64,000 nt of DNA, taken from NCBI GenBank assembly GCA_017514235.1, contig JAFWKK010000071.1, forward strand, positions 32,126 through 96,125, written 5' to 3'. Position numbers and translations under genes: made by a program. This document shows positions 17,820 to 25,586 of this stretch, piece after piece (position 1 is the first letter of the stretch; each line of letters begins with the position of its first letter). Under the pieces are notes generated by a model. That model did no database searches, was not told the origin of the DNA, and saw only the letters and a program-made list of their open reading frames with translations. The DNA comes from Kiritimatiellia bacterium. Lineage in GTDB: Bacteria > Verrucomicrobiota > Kiritimatiellia > RFP12 > UBA1067.

Positions 17820-18325
17820 AGCGTTTGGCGATTCTTCTCTTGTCCTTCGCGACCGTTTCGTCTCTCGCGTCCGAGAGAGCGGAGGAGTCTTCCGGTTCGG
17901 CAGGCGGTTATGTAGGCGCGGGAGCTTCGCTTACGCTCCCGCAGGGCGGCTCTTCGATGCGGCGGCTGGGAGGCGGCTCGCTCCGCGTCGGCTGGTATCT
18001 CGGCGAGTTCTGGGCGGTTGAAGGCGAGGCCGCGTGGCTTGAGGATTCTGCAGGACTGGGCGTGGATGCGCTTCTTCACCTTCAGGCTTGGTCGCTCTAT
18101 GGAGACCTCTTTGGGTATTCGCGCTTCGACCCGTTCGTCACGGCCGGTGCCCGTGGCTGGATAGGCGGCGCTGCCGGGCAGGTCGGCCCCGCTGCCGGCG
18201 TCGGCGCGTTCTGGCACCTGACGGAGGACTGGTCGCTTAGGTTTGATGCCGGCGCGACTCTAGGCGTTGATTCGCGCGTGGAAACCGTCTATACCCTTGC
18301 CGCCGGCGTACAGCGCACGTTCTGA
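17816..18325 (+). CDS. secreted small protein, possible outer-membrane beta-barrel
   Basis: 169 residues with a signal peptide (MKRLAILLLSFATVSSLAS). The mature part alternates short glycine- and aromatic-rich segments such as GGYVGAGASLTLP, GWYLGEFWAVEGEAAWL and GARGWIGGAAGQVGP and ends in a typical barrel-like VETVYTLAAGVQRTF with C-terminal phenylalanine. This fits a small OmpA/OmpW-like barrel, but no family is assigned. It overlaps proA by four bases and converges with the leftward gene ending at 18366. Confidence 0.6.
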   Translation: MKRLAILLLSFATVSSLASERAEESSGSAGGYVGAGASLTLPQGGSSMRRLGGGSLRVGWYLGEFWAVEGEAAWLEDSAGLGVDALLHLQAWSLYGDLFGYSRFDPFVTAGARGWIGGAAGQVGPAAGVGAFWHLTEDWSLRFDAGATLGVDSRVETVYTLAAGVQRTF

Positions 18326-18365
18326 CTGTTTGCGACATAGCCTGACGGGCGTCCTGCCGGGAACG

Positions 18366-19868
18366 TTACCGCCCGCTAGGCATGTTTCGCCCGTTCGCAA
18401 CCTTCACGTAAACTGACAGCGTTGCCGATTCGCGCAGCTGCTGCAGCTTGTTCTCCACGGCCTTGTTCCGCAGGCGTTCGTTCTCCGCCTCGTTTTGGAC
18501 TTCCTCCGATTCCTGTCGCTTGGCCTCGGATGCCAGCCTTGACCATGATTGGGTGCGGTTGCGGGGATTCTTTGGCACAAGCGTCGGCCTGTTCAGCTGT
18601 TTCCTGGTGACAGAGCCATCGTACATCTTGACAGTCTGCCGTTGCGGCTTCTTTGACGCAACGGTTCCGACAGATGCGGCCGCAGCTTGCCGCAATGCGT
18701 CGTCAATGACGTCCGCTCTTATCAGTTCGTCGAACCCTACGGTCTTTACAAGCAGCGGCGCCTTTCTCCCCGGAACGTTAAGTTGGGTCTCGAACGCCAG
18801 CTGTTCCGTCGACATTTTGCCGGATCGAAGCAGGTTGTACAGGTCGCCCATGCGCAGCTTCGACGGGTTTGCCGCAGACGGCGGAACGGGCTGGGGCTGT
18901 GCGTTTTCCTTCGGGCAGAAGACGTAGGCGAATCCGCCGTCGTGTACGATCCCTCCGCCCGCGTTCATCTTTTGTTCGAGATCGGCGAGACTTAGCTCCT
19001 GGGAGTCACCCGTCGGCGACAGCAGCGTGACAGTGCACTCGCCGGCGGCTTTCGACACCACCTCGTGAAGCTCTGGCCGCCTGCCGTTCTCACCCGGCGT
19101 AAGGCACATGAATACCGCATCTATGGCGCCGGGGCGCTTCTCCTTCGCAAGCTGCCGCCACGGCAGGACGACGGCGCCGTCAAACATGCTCATGGCGTCG
19201 TTGAACTTTTCCCTGGCTGCCTTGACGGCCGCGGCTTTCTCTGCAGCGGCCTTCCGCTCGGCTTCTCTCGCTTTCTCCCGTGCCTCTTTTTCCTGCTCGC
19301 GGCGCAATCTTTCCTGTTCGCGGGCCTTTTCCCGCTCTGCCCTTCTGGCTTCATCCCGTGCACGCGCCGCTTCCCGTTCCGCCTTGCGCTTTGCCGCTCT
19401 AGCCTCTTCTTCGGAATGCCGTTGTTGCGCGAGATTCTCTTCCTGCGCCCGTTTCGATCTTCGCCACCATTCGCCGCCGGCGACACAGGCTGCAACGACG
19501 AGGATCATGAGGGCCGTCTTCATTATGGATCCAAGCCGAGGAGGCCCTTGCCTGGCGGCGGTAGCCTGTCTTTCCGTCGGGACTTCCTCCGTATTCTCGA
19601 TTTCCAACCGCCGCATGATGGCCTGCGCGTCGAGATTGACGGCGGCATCGGACGATACGCTCGGACGTTGCAGCTTGAGACGCGGTCGCTTCTCCTCCGT
19701 TTGCTCCTGTCGGCTATGCTGAACGGCCTTTCTTTCTGGAACCTCGATTCGCGTAGGCTTGCGGCAAGTCGTCTTCTCGCCGCAGGAGGGGCATTTTACG
19801 TGCTGGCCGTCCGCTACTTCGGACGGAATGTCCATCTCCTCCCCGCAAGCCCTGCACCTTATGATCAT
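18366..19868 (-). CDS. zinc-ribbon, single-pass membrane, coiled-coil protein of unknown function
   Basis: 500 residues. The N-terminus holds a zinc-ribbon-like four-cysteine motif (CRACG and CPSCG). One transmembrane helix follows at about 117-133 (TALMILVVAACVAGG). A long Arg/Glu/Lys/Ala-rich coiled coil spans about 140-225, then a globular region containing GAIDAVFMCLTPGENG and two further helical stretches. The cytosolic ribbon, membrane helix and extended rod suggest an envelope-spanning adaptor, but no function can be given. The upstream gene (19887-21047) is 18 bases away and also coiled-coil-rich, so they likely form a two-gene operon. Confidence 0.6.
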   Translation of the reverse strand: MIIRCRACGEEMDIPSEVADGQHVKCPSCGEKTTCRKPTRIEVPERKAVQHSRQEQTEEKRPRLKLQRPSVSSDAAVNLDAQAIMRRLEIENTEEVPTERQATAARQGPPRLGSIMKTALMILVVAACVAGGEWWRRSKRAQEENLAQQRHSEEEARAAKRKAEREAARARDEARRAEREKAREQERLRREQEKEAREKAREAERKAAAEKAAAVKAAREKFNDAMSMFDGAVVLPWRQLAKEKRPGAIDAVFMCLTPGENGRRPELHEVVSKAAGECTVTLLSPTGDSQELSLADLEQKMNAGGGIVHDGGFAYVFCPKENAQPQPVPPSAANPSKLRMGDLYNLLRSGKMSTEQLAFETQLNVPGRKAPLLVKTVGFDELIRADVIDDALRQAAAASVGTVASKKPQRQTVKMYDGSVTRKQLNRPTLVPKNPRNRTQSWSRLASEAKRQESEEVQNEAENERLRNKAVENKLQQLRESATLSVYVKVANGRNMPSGR

Positions 19869-19886
19869 CGTCGAGGTTCCGGCTGC

Positions 19887-21047
19887 TTACCTCACCGCAA
19901 TGCCTTCTAGCTTCTGTCGCTGGCGCTTGATCTCTCCCTGATCGTAAAGCGGGATGGCAAGGAGAATCTCGTCTGCGAGGGCGATCTTTTCCTTCAATGA
20001 ATTCGTTTCGCCGTCAATCGCGTTAATCTTGTCAGAAATGGTCTTGCGAAGATTGCCTATCGTTTTCTCCTCAAACTCAGCGATCGTGTCGGTGAGCGAC
20101 TTCTTTGGCTTCAACTGCCTGTTAATGTCCGCTAGTGCGGAACGTCGGGTGTTGACAGCCTCCATCTGACGCCTCTGTGCAGTACTCAACGCCTCATTGG
20201 CCTGACGATTTATCTGTCTGGGACTCCTCAAGCTGTCTATCTGATTGCGCTTGACCATAATCTGGTCCTCATAGTCCGACACTTTACGTTCCAAAACCAT
20301 CACTGTGTCTCCTCGCTGCCGGTCTTTGTCGGTGGTGTCACCCGTTATTGTATATCTATTAGCACTGCTGCGCATAGTTGTAGTTGCGCGACTGTTTTGG
20401 TTTCTCGTCACATTCTTATATTCATTCAAGACTCGCTCGCGGGCGGACTCAAGCTCTCTGATTTCTTTCTGCAGCCGTGTAATCTCCTCGTCGCGCTGCT
20501 TCTGGGACATTTCGCTCCAATTCATCGTCTCTTTGATACCAGCCTTGTACATGGATTCCGTGCTGTCCAACGCGGCTGCATACCTCGCATCAGCGGCACG
20601 TGCATCACGGACGCGCTCTATGTATATCGCGACAATCCCCGAGAAGTCGGAGGCGAGGTATTTTGACGCAAGCGCATTCACCTCGGCGTTCTTGAGAATC
20701 CGCAGGACCTTTGTCTCATATTTTCTGTCTTTCCCGTCGGCATCCTTGTCCGACATGGAGTTGTCGATTATTGTTGTCAACGTGTTGAGATCGGAACGGA
20801 GGGATTTTTCCGTCTGCATGATTTCGGAAAGTCGAGACTGGAGCAATTGGCGCTTGCCGGTCGTGTATTTCGTCATCGCTGTTCGCTGCGACTCAAGCTC
20901 TTGGCGAGCCCGTTCCTCTTGGGCGCGTTCCTCGGCCGCGCGTTTGCGTTCTTCGTGCTTTTCGCCCATAGGGTCTATATCGCATCCGGCGAAGAGAATT
21001 GCAGACGATGCGAGTGCAATCGTTGACTTGATTATGTTTATGTTCAT
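19887..21047 (-). CDS. coiled-coil lipoprotein of unknown function
   Basis: 386 residues. It starts with a signal peptide and lipobox (SSAILFAGC, Cys22), so it is probably a lipoprotein. Nearly all the rest is predicted helix and coiled coil rich in Glu, Arg, Lys and Gln, for example RAAEERAQEERARQELES. Base composition is visibly richer in A and T than in neighbouring genes, and the promoter region is AT-rich, hinting at a different origin. No family is recognised. It is followed on the same strand by the zinc-ribbon coiled-coil protein. Confidence 0.6.
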   Translation of the reverse strand: MNINIIKSTIALASSAILFAGCDIDPMGEKHEERKRAAEERAQEERARQELESQRTAMTKYTTGKRQLLQSRLSEIMQTEKSLRSDLNTLTTIIDNSMSDKDADGKDRKYETKVLRILKNAEVNALASKYLASDFSGIVAIYIERVRDARAADARYAAALDSTESMYKAGIKETMNWSEMSQKQRDEEITRLQKEIRELESARERVLNEYKNVTRNQNSRATTTMRSSANRYTITGDTTDKDRQRGDTVMVLERKVSDYEDQIMVKRNQIDSLRSPRQINRQANEALSTAQRRQMEAVNTRRSALADINRQLKPKKSLTDTIAEFEEKTIGNLRKTISDKINAIDGETNSLKEKIALADEILLAIPLYDQGEIKRQRQKLEGIAVR

Positions 21048-21079
21048 TCCCCATTCCCCTGTCTGGTAAGAATATTAAA

Positions 21080-21085
21080 ATTATA
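21080..21085 (-). promoter_or_regulatory. -10 box for the leftward coiled-coil gene pair
   Basis: TATAAT on the minus strand at 21085-21080, in an unusually AT-rich stretch (about 21068-21095), 33 bases before the start codon at 21047. The -35 region (TCAACC) is weak. Confidence 0.5.
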
Positions 21086-21104
21086 TCATATTTTTGCCTG
21101 GAGG

Positions 21105-21134
21105 TTGATTTCGCGGGCGGGTTTCGTGTATAAT
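21105..21134 (+). promoter_or_regulatory. sigma70-type promoter for fumarate hydratase, predicted leaderless
   Basis: TTGATT at 21105-21110, an 18-base spacer and TATAAT at 21129-21134. The ATG at 21143 lies eight bases after the box (an in-frame GTG at 21140 five bases after), so the transcript should start at or within a few bases of the start codon. Confidence 0.7.
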
Positions 21135-21142
21135 TCGGAGTG

Positions 21143-21973
21143 ATGTCACTAATTGAGAGAATTGTCGAACTGATTCGCGAGACGAGTTCGTCACTGCCGG
21201 AGGACGTGTTGCGAGCATTGCGTGGCGCGTTGCGCCGCGAACGCGCCGGATCGTCCGCCTCGGTCGTCCTCGGGACGATCCTCGACAACTGCGCCCTGGC
21301 GGCGAAGCGTGGCGTTCCCCTCTGCCAGGACACTGGCATGCTGGTCTTTTTCGTGCACGAGTCCCTGCGGCGGCGCGTTACGCCGGTCTTGCTGGGACGC
21401 GCCGTGGCACTTGCCACGGAACGCGGTTACCTGCGCCGCAACACCATCGATCCGGTGTCGGGCAAGTCATTCGACGACAACTGCGCCGAAGGCGTTCCCG
21501 CAGTCCGCTATTGCGACCGACCCGGGGTGACGCTGATAATGAAGGGCGGCGGAAGCGAGAACATGTCGCGGCAGTATTCGCTGCCCGACTCGTCTCTCGG
21601 CGCAGGGCGCGACCTCGAAGGCGTGAGGCGTTGTCTTCTGGATGCGGTGGTGCGGGCGCAGGGATACGGTTGCGCGCCTGGCGTGCTGGGCGTCTGCATC
21701 GGCGGTGACCGTGCTGCCGGCTACGAGGTCGCCAAGGAGCAGCTGCTGCGTCCGCTGGACGCCGCGGGCGCCTCGGAAGACCCGAGGCTCCGTGCGTTGG
21801 AGCGGCGCGTGCTGCGCGAGGCGAATTCGCTTGGCATAGGCCCGATGGGGCTCGGCGGCGGCACCACGCTGCTCGGCGTGCGCGTCGCGGCGCGTCCGCG
21901 CGTGCCGGCAAGCTTCTTCGTTACCGTCGCCTACATGTGCTGGGCGGCCCGCCGTAGGACCATGATGCCATGA
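21143..21973 (+). CDS. class I (iron-sulfur) fumarate hydratase, alpha subunit
   Basis: 276 residues from ATG 21143 (277 from GTG 21140). The three cysteines expected to bind the [4Fe-4S] cluster are seen in LCQDTGMLVFF, DDNCAEGVPAVRY and GVLGVCIGGDRAAG. GGGSENMSRQYSLPDSS is another family block. With the next gene it forms the two-subunit type of FumA/tartrate dehydratase, hydrating fumarate to malate in the TCA cycle; tartrate dehydratase activity cannot be excluded. ATGA overlap with the beta subunit at 21970-21973 implies coupled translation. Confidence 0.92.
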   Translation: MSLIERIVELIRETSSSLPEDVLRALRGALRRERAGSSASVVLGTILDNCALAAKRGVPLCQDTGMLVFFVHESLRRRVTPVLLGRAVALATERGYLRRNTIDPVSGKSFDDNCAEGVPAVRYCDRPGVTLIMKGGGSENMSRQYSLPDSSLGAGRDLEGVRRCLLDAVVRAQGYGCAPGVLGVCIGGDRAAGYEVAKEQLLRPLDAAGASEDPRLRALERRVLREANSLGIGPMGLGGGTTLLGVRVAARPRVPASFFVTVAYMCWAARRRTMMP

Positions 21974-22587
21974 AGCGGTTGACTTTTCCTTTTGACGAGC
22001 AAACGGTACGCGGCCTTCGGGCCGGCGATGCCGTGTCCATCACGGGGCGCATCTACACCGGACGCGACAGGTTCCACAAGTGGTTCGCCGACGGGAGGCC
22101 GATTCCGGTATGCTTCCGCGACGGCGCCCTCTACCACTGCGGCCCGGTAGTCGTGCGCGACGAGGCTGCGGCCGGCGGCTGGCGCGTTGTGGCGGCGGGA
22201 CCCACGACGAGCGTGAGGGAGAACCCATACGAACCGGACTTCATTGCCGCGACCGGCGTTCGCATAATCATCGGCAAGGGCGGCATGGACGAGCGGACGC
22301 TTGCGGCGATGCGCGAGCACGGTTGCGTCTATGTCCAGGCGGTCGGCGGCGCCGGAGCCCTCTATGCCGCGTCGGTAGCGCGCGTGGCAGGCGTTTCGCT
22401 CGTCTCCGAGTTCGGAGCGGCCGAGGCCGTATGGCATTTCGACGTCGCGGACTTCCGTGGAGTCGTTGCGATGGACGCGCACGGACGTTCGCTCTTTGCG
22501 GACGTGGCCGCCGTTTCCGAGCGCCGTCTTGCGTCGTCCCGCCGGAAATGCTATACTGACGGCATCAGGTCATCTGCGGGGAGGTAA
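21970..22587 (+). CDS. class I fumarate hydratase, beta subunit
   Basis: 205 residues. It matches the C-terminal swivelling domain of class I fumarases: LRAGDAVSITGRIYTGRDRFH, ATGVRIIIGKGGMDERT and a late VWHFDVADFRGVVAMDAHG. It completes the active site formed by the alpha subunit. The last 60 bases of the gene contain the promoter of the downstream YGGP-repeat/radical SAM operon. Confidence 0.92.
   Translation: MKRLTFPFDEQTVRGLRAGDAVSITGRIYTGRDRFHKWFADGRPIPVCFRDGALYHCGPVVVRDEAAAGGWRVVAAGPTTSVRENPYEPDFIAATGVRIIIGKGGMDERTLAAMREHGCVYVQAVGGAGALYAASVARVAGVSLVSEFGAAEAVWHFDVADFRGVVAMDAHGRSLFADVAAVSERRLASSRRKCYTDGIRSSAGR
22529..22557 (+). promoter_or_regulatory. extended -10 promoter of the YGGP-repeat/radical SAM/surface-polymer operon
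   Basis: TTGCGT at 22529-22534, a 17-base spacer and TGCTATACT ending at 22557 (TATACT at 22552-22557). It lies within the 3' end of the fumarate hydratase beta gene. The leader holds GGGGAGG at 22578-22584 before the ATG at 22595. No further strong promoter is seen on this strand until 33 kb. Confidence 0.7.
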
Positions 22588-22594
22588 TGCGCTG

Positions 22595-23617
22595 ATGAAG
22601 AAGATAAAGGATCTCATGAACGCCGGCGACTTCCGGGCGGCGGCTGAGCGTTTACGGGCGCGGCTCACGCTTTCGCCGGGCGACGACGAGGCCAAGCTGA
22701 TGCTTGGCACCTGTCTCCATCTGCTTGGCGACGACGAGGCATTCATGCGCATCGACGACGAGCTTTCGCAGTCGCCGACGGCGAGGACGCTTCCGGCGTG
22801 GCCGAAGTTCCATGCGCTCCGGGCCGCCGCTTGCGGAGGTGCGCTGCTGCTTGCCGGGGTGTTGTGCGACATACAGGCCGAGCCGATCCTTGTACATGAC
22901 TACGGCGGGCCGTTTTTCGACAAGTCGCAGCTGGTCGTGCCGGTTCCTGCCGCTTCCGACGGAAAGTATTCCGGGTATGTGCGCCTGACGTGGCAGCCTG
23001 TCGCGGGCGCCGCGTTCTACAGGGTGCGCCGCGCGACGTCGAACTGCTACGCGAAGTCGAAGGTTGTCGCCAAGGTGACCGGCACGACATACAAGGACAA
23101 GAGTCCGGCGGTCCGGCCGCGCAAGAAGTACTGGTACTGGATCGTTCCGTACTCGAAGCCGGGGCAGGGCAAGAAGGACGCGTCCAAGTCAGACAGCGGC
23201 TACGCCAAGCAACTCTTCAAGGTGAAAGCGCCCGACGTAATGGAGGTCGGAAGCGTATGGAAGTTCCGCGTTAGCGGAAACAAGGGCCAGAAGCTGAAGG
23301 CGTCCGACTGCAAGTGGAGCATAGTGTCCGGCGCCGACTGCGCCTCTGTCTCTCGCGGCGGGAAGCTGACGGCCAAGAATGGCGGCACCGTTGTCGTTTC
23401 CGCCACCTACAACGGCGTTACGGTGCGGTCGACGATACAGATATCCCCGATGGTAGCTCCGCTGTATGGCGGTCCGTCGTATCCGATATTCGTCAAGTAC
23501 GCAGGCCCGTTGTTTCCGATACTGATGAAGTACGGCGGCCCGCCTGCGGCGTCGCTTCAGAAGGTTTCGTCGGACAACGTGGAGATGACGGTCATTTCGC
23601 CGACGGCGGACGAGTGA
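22595..23617 (+). CDS. membrane-anchored multi-domain protein with YGGP repeats, candidate radical SAM substrate
   Basis: 340 residues from ATG 22595, ten bases after GGGGAGG. Layout: a TPR-like helical N-terminus (1-60), one transmembrane helix (about 74-92), a first YGGP motif at 97-108, a fibronectin III-like domain (about 115-195, with VRLTWQPVAGAAFYRVRRAT), a BIG2-like domain (about 214-284) and three more YGGP motifs in tandem at 285-318, then an acidic tail. Motif copies are PILVHDYGGPFF, PMVAPLYGGPSY, PIFVKYAGPLF and PILMKYGGPPA. The radical SAM/SPASM gene starts inside its stop codon (TGATG). I infer that the motif is the modification site; this is not shown. No named family is assigned. 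Confidence 0.7.
   Translation: MKKIKDLMNAGDFRAAAERLRARLTLSPGDDEAKLMLGTCLHLLGDDEAFMRIDDELSQSPTARTLPAWPKFHALRAAACGGALLLAGVLCDIQAEPILVHDYGGPFFDKSQLVVPVPAASDGKYSGYVRLTWQPVAGAAFYRVRRATSNCYAKSKVVAKVTGTTYKDKSPAVRPRKKYWYWIVPYSKPGQGKKDASKSDSGYAKQLFKVKAPDVMEVGSVWKFRVSGNKGQKLKASDCKWSIVSGADCASVSRGGKLTAKNGGTVVVSATYNGVTVRSTIQISPMVAPLYGGPSYPIFVKYAGPLFPILMKYGGPPAASLQKVSSDNVEMTVISPTADE
22883..22918 (+). repeat. YGGP motif copy 1 (coding)
   Basis: Encodes PILVHDYGGPFF, residues 97-108 of the membrane-anchored protein. It lies directly after the transmembrane helix and is separated from the other three copies by the two Ig-like domains. Confidence 0.6.
23447..23548 (+). repeat. YGGP motif copies 2-4 in tandem (coding)
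   Basis: Encodes residues 285-318: PMVAPLYGGPSY, PIFVKYAGPLF and PILMKYGGPPA, with a period of 12 then 11 residues. The shared core is P-[IM]-x-x-(x)-x-Y-[GA]-G-P. The array is near the C-terminus, as is usual for core peptides of modified precursors. Confidence 0.65.
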
Positions 23618-24663
23618 TGACGTGTCCGCCAGAGCTGCGCGCGGCGGTGGTGGAGGTTACGAACCGCTGCAACCTCCGATGTCCGTGCTGCGCGTCGGCT
23701 TCTGGGAAGGCCAGACCCGACGAGATGGGCCTTGACGAGGTGAAGGGCGTCGTGCGGGACCTGGCAGCGCTGGGGTGCCGCGATTTCACGATGCTGGGCG
23801 GAGAGTTCCTTCTGCGTCCCGACTGGTACGACATAGCTTTCGAGGCGAAGGCCTCCGGAATGGAGCTTCAGCTGATTACGAACGGGCTTCTCGTTACGCC
23901 TGAAGTCCGGCGGCAGTTCAGGTCGCTTGATCCTCAGACCGTCTGCGTCAGCATCGACGGCGCTACGCCCGAAAGCTACCTGGCCGCACGTGGCGTTGAC
24001 GGCTTCGGAAAGTGCAGAAAGCTGCTCGACGAACTGGTGGATGACGGCTTTCGCCAGGTCAGCGCGATCACGACGTTCAACGCCAAGAACATTGGCGACT
24101 TCGACGCCTTCGCTGAGATGTTCCGCGGCACTGACATCGTCTGGCAGGTGCAGATGGCGCACAAGGGCGGCGAACGCTTCCCTGACGAGTTGCTGATGAC
24201 CCGCGAGCAGTACGCCGTGTTCGTGGAGAAGGCCACCCATTGGCTTTACGACCGCCATGGAGAGCTGAAGATCCTTGTGATGGACGATTTCGGATACTTT
24301 CCGCTCACGCCAAAGCTGCGGTTCCTGTGCCAGCGGTGGAACGGGTGTCCCGCCGGCCGGTATGTCATAGGCATTCGCGCGAACGGGGACGTGCTGCCGT
24401 GCCTGTCGCTCGGAAGCGAATACGTGGAGGCAAACCTGAGGAAACGGCCGCTGGCCGAGATATGGAACGACCCGGATTCTTTTCCTCGTTTCCGGCGCAA
24501 GTCCGGTAAGCTTACAGGGCGGTGCGCGAAGTGCCCGATGGCCGAGCGATGCAAGGCGGGTTGCACGGCGATGGCGGTCTCCCAGACCGGCACGATGACC
24601 GAGACTCCGTTCTGCATACGCCAGCTGGAGACCGAACGGATCGTCAGGGAGGTGATCGGGTGA
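23617..24663 (+). CDS. radical SAM/SPASM protein, probable peptide or protein maturase
   Basis: 348 residues. The radical SAM motif C-x3-C-x2-C is TNRCNLRCPCC (Cys18, 22, 25), followed by the glycine-rich MLGGEFLLRP and SIDGATPESY blocks. The C-terminus is a full seven-cysteine SPASM domain: NGCPAG, VLPCLS, then GRCAKCPMAERCKAGC (exact C-x2-C-x5-C-x3-C) and TPFCIRQ. Seven-cysteine SPASM domains hold two auxiliary [4Fe-4S] clusters and occur in maturases of ribosomal peptides and in anaerobic sulfatase-type enzymes. No PqqD/RRE-like domain is evident. Its ATG overlaps the stop of the YGGP-repeat gene, which strongly suggests that protein as substrate. A glycosyltransferase gene starts at the GTGA overlap. 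Confidence 0.9.
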   Translation: MTCPPELRAAVVEVTNRCNLRCPCCASASGKARPDEMGLDEVKGVVRDLAALGCRDFTMLGGEFLLRPDWYDIAFEAKASGMELQLITNGLLVTPEVRRQFRSLDPQTVCVSIDGATPESYLAARGVDGFGKCRKLLDELVDDGFRQVSAITTFNAKNIGDFDAFAEMFRGTDIVWQVQMAHKGGERFPDELLMTREQYAVFVEKATHWLYDRHGELKILVMDDFGYFPLTPKLRFLCQRWNGCPAGRYVIGIRANGDVLPCLSLGSEYVEANLRKRPLAEIWNDPDSFPRFRRKSGKLTGRCAKCPMAERCKAGCTAMAVSQTGTMTETPFCIRQLETERIVREVIG

Positions 24664-25586
24664 AGCCGGTTTCCGTCGTCATTCCGGTCTACGGACGGGA
24701 CGATGCGCTCGAGACCGTGCCGTTCCTGATGCGCCAGCCGTATGCTGACGCGCTGAGGATTGTCGTTGTCGACAACGGGAACGCCGCGGAACGTTCGGCG
24801 CGGCTGAAGGAGCTGGCGTCCGCCATAGTCGAGGTGGTCTCGTTCCCGGAGAACCGCGGCGGCTCGGCGGCGTACATTGCGGGAATGGAGACGGCTAGGC
24901 GAAGGTTCTCCGAATGCCGTTGCGTCTGGCTGCTTGACGACGATGCGAAGCCTAACGGGGACACGCTTCCGGCGCTCGTGGAGGCGATGGATCGGCTTGT
25001 CTCAGGGAATCCGCGCACGGCGAGCGTCGGGTCGGCGGTCGTGAGCGCAAGCGATCCGGAACGCATCGTCGAATGCGGGGCGTCGTTCTGTCCGCTGCTG
25101 GGCCATGCGTTTTCCAAGCTCGCCGGGCGGCGGCTGGCGGACGTAGGAAGCCGCATCCTTCGCGTTGACTATGCTGCGGCGTGTTCGCTTCTTGTCAATG
25201 TCGCGGCGGTGGAGGCTTGCGGCTTCTGGGAGGACGTGTTCATTCACTTCGACGACATCGAGTGGGGGGTTCGCGCTACGAAGGCCGGCTGGAGCAACTA
25301 CGCCACTACGGCATCGACCGTGATTCACCCCGAATTCGACCAGGGGAAGGCGGGCGCGTGGATATGCTACTTTGACGCGCGCAACATGTACTGGCTGGCG
25401 GCGAAGTACGGTGGAGCGGCAGCCGTTGCCTGCGTCAGGGCGAAGAACGCGCTCAAGAGCCTGAACGATCGCCGTTCGGGAAGACTGGCGCGCGCCGCAG
25501 CCCGCAGCCTCGCATGGCGCGACTTCCGCGCCGGCAGCCGCCGGACGCGCAAGGAGGTGGAGGAGGCGTTGGAGAGGCATGGATAG
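24660..25586 (+). CDS. GT2 family glycosyltransferase
   Basis: 308 residues from a GTG at 24660 that overlaps the radical SAM stop (GTGA). The protein starts KPVSVVIPVYGRDD, the usual GT-A opening. LLDDDAKPNGDTL is the metal/nucleotide-sugar site, and FIHFDDIEWGVRATKAGW resembles the catalytic region of GlfT/rhamnosyltransferase-like GT2 enzymes. The end is basic and possibly membrane-associated. It would add a sugar to a polymer or to a protein; acceptor and donor are unknown. The last 8 bases overlap the next gene. Confidence 0.9.
   Translation: MKPVSVVIPVYGRDDALETVPFLMRQPYADALRIVVVDNGNAAERSARLKELASAIVEVVSFPENRGGSAAYIAGMETARRRFSECRCVWLLDDDAKPNGDTLPALVEAMDRLVSGNPRTASVGSAVVSASDPERIVECGASFCPLLGHAFSKLAGRRLADVGSRILRVDYAAACSLLVNVAAVEACGFWEDVFIHFDDIEWGVRATKAGWSNYATTASTVIHPEFDQGKAGAWICYFDARNMYWLAAKYGGAAAVACVRAKNALKSLNDRRSGRLARAAARSLAWRDFRAGSRRTRKEVEEALERHG

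Noticed and set aside
18326-18365. Bidirectional terminator between the converging genes
   Set aside because: The 40-base gap has only a weak GC-rich inverted repeat and no U-run on either strand.
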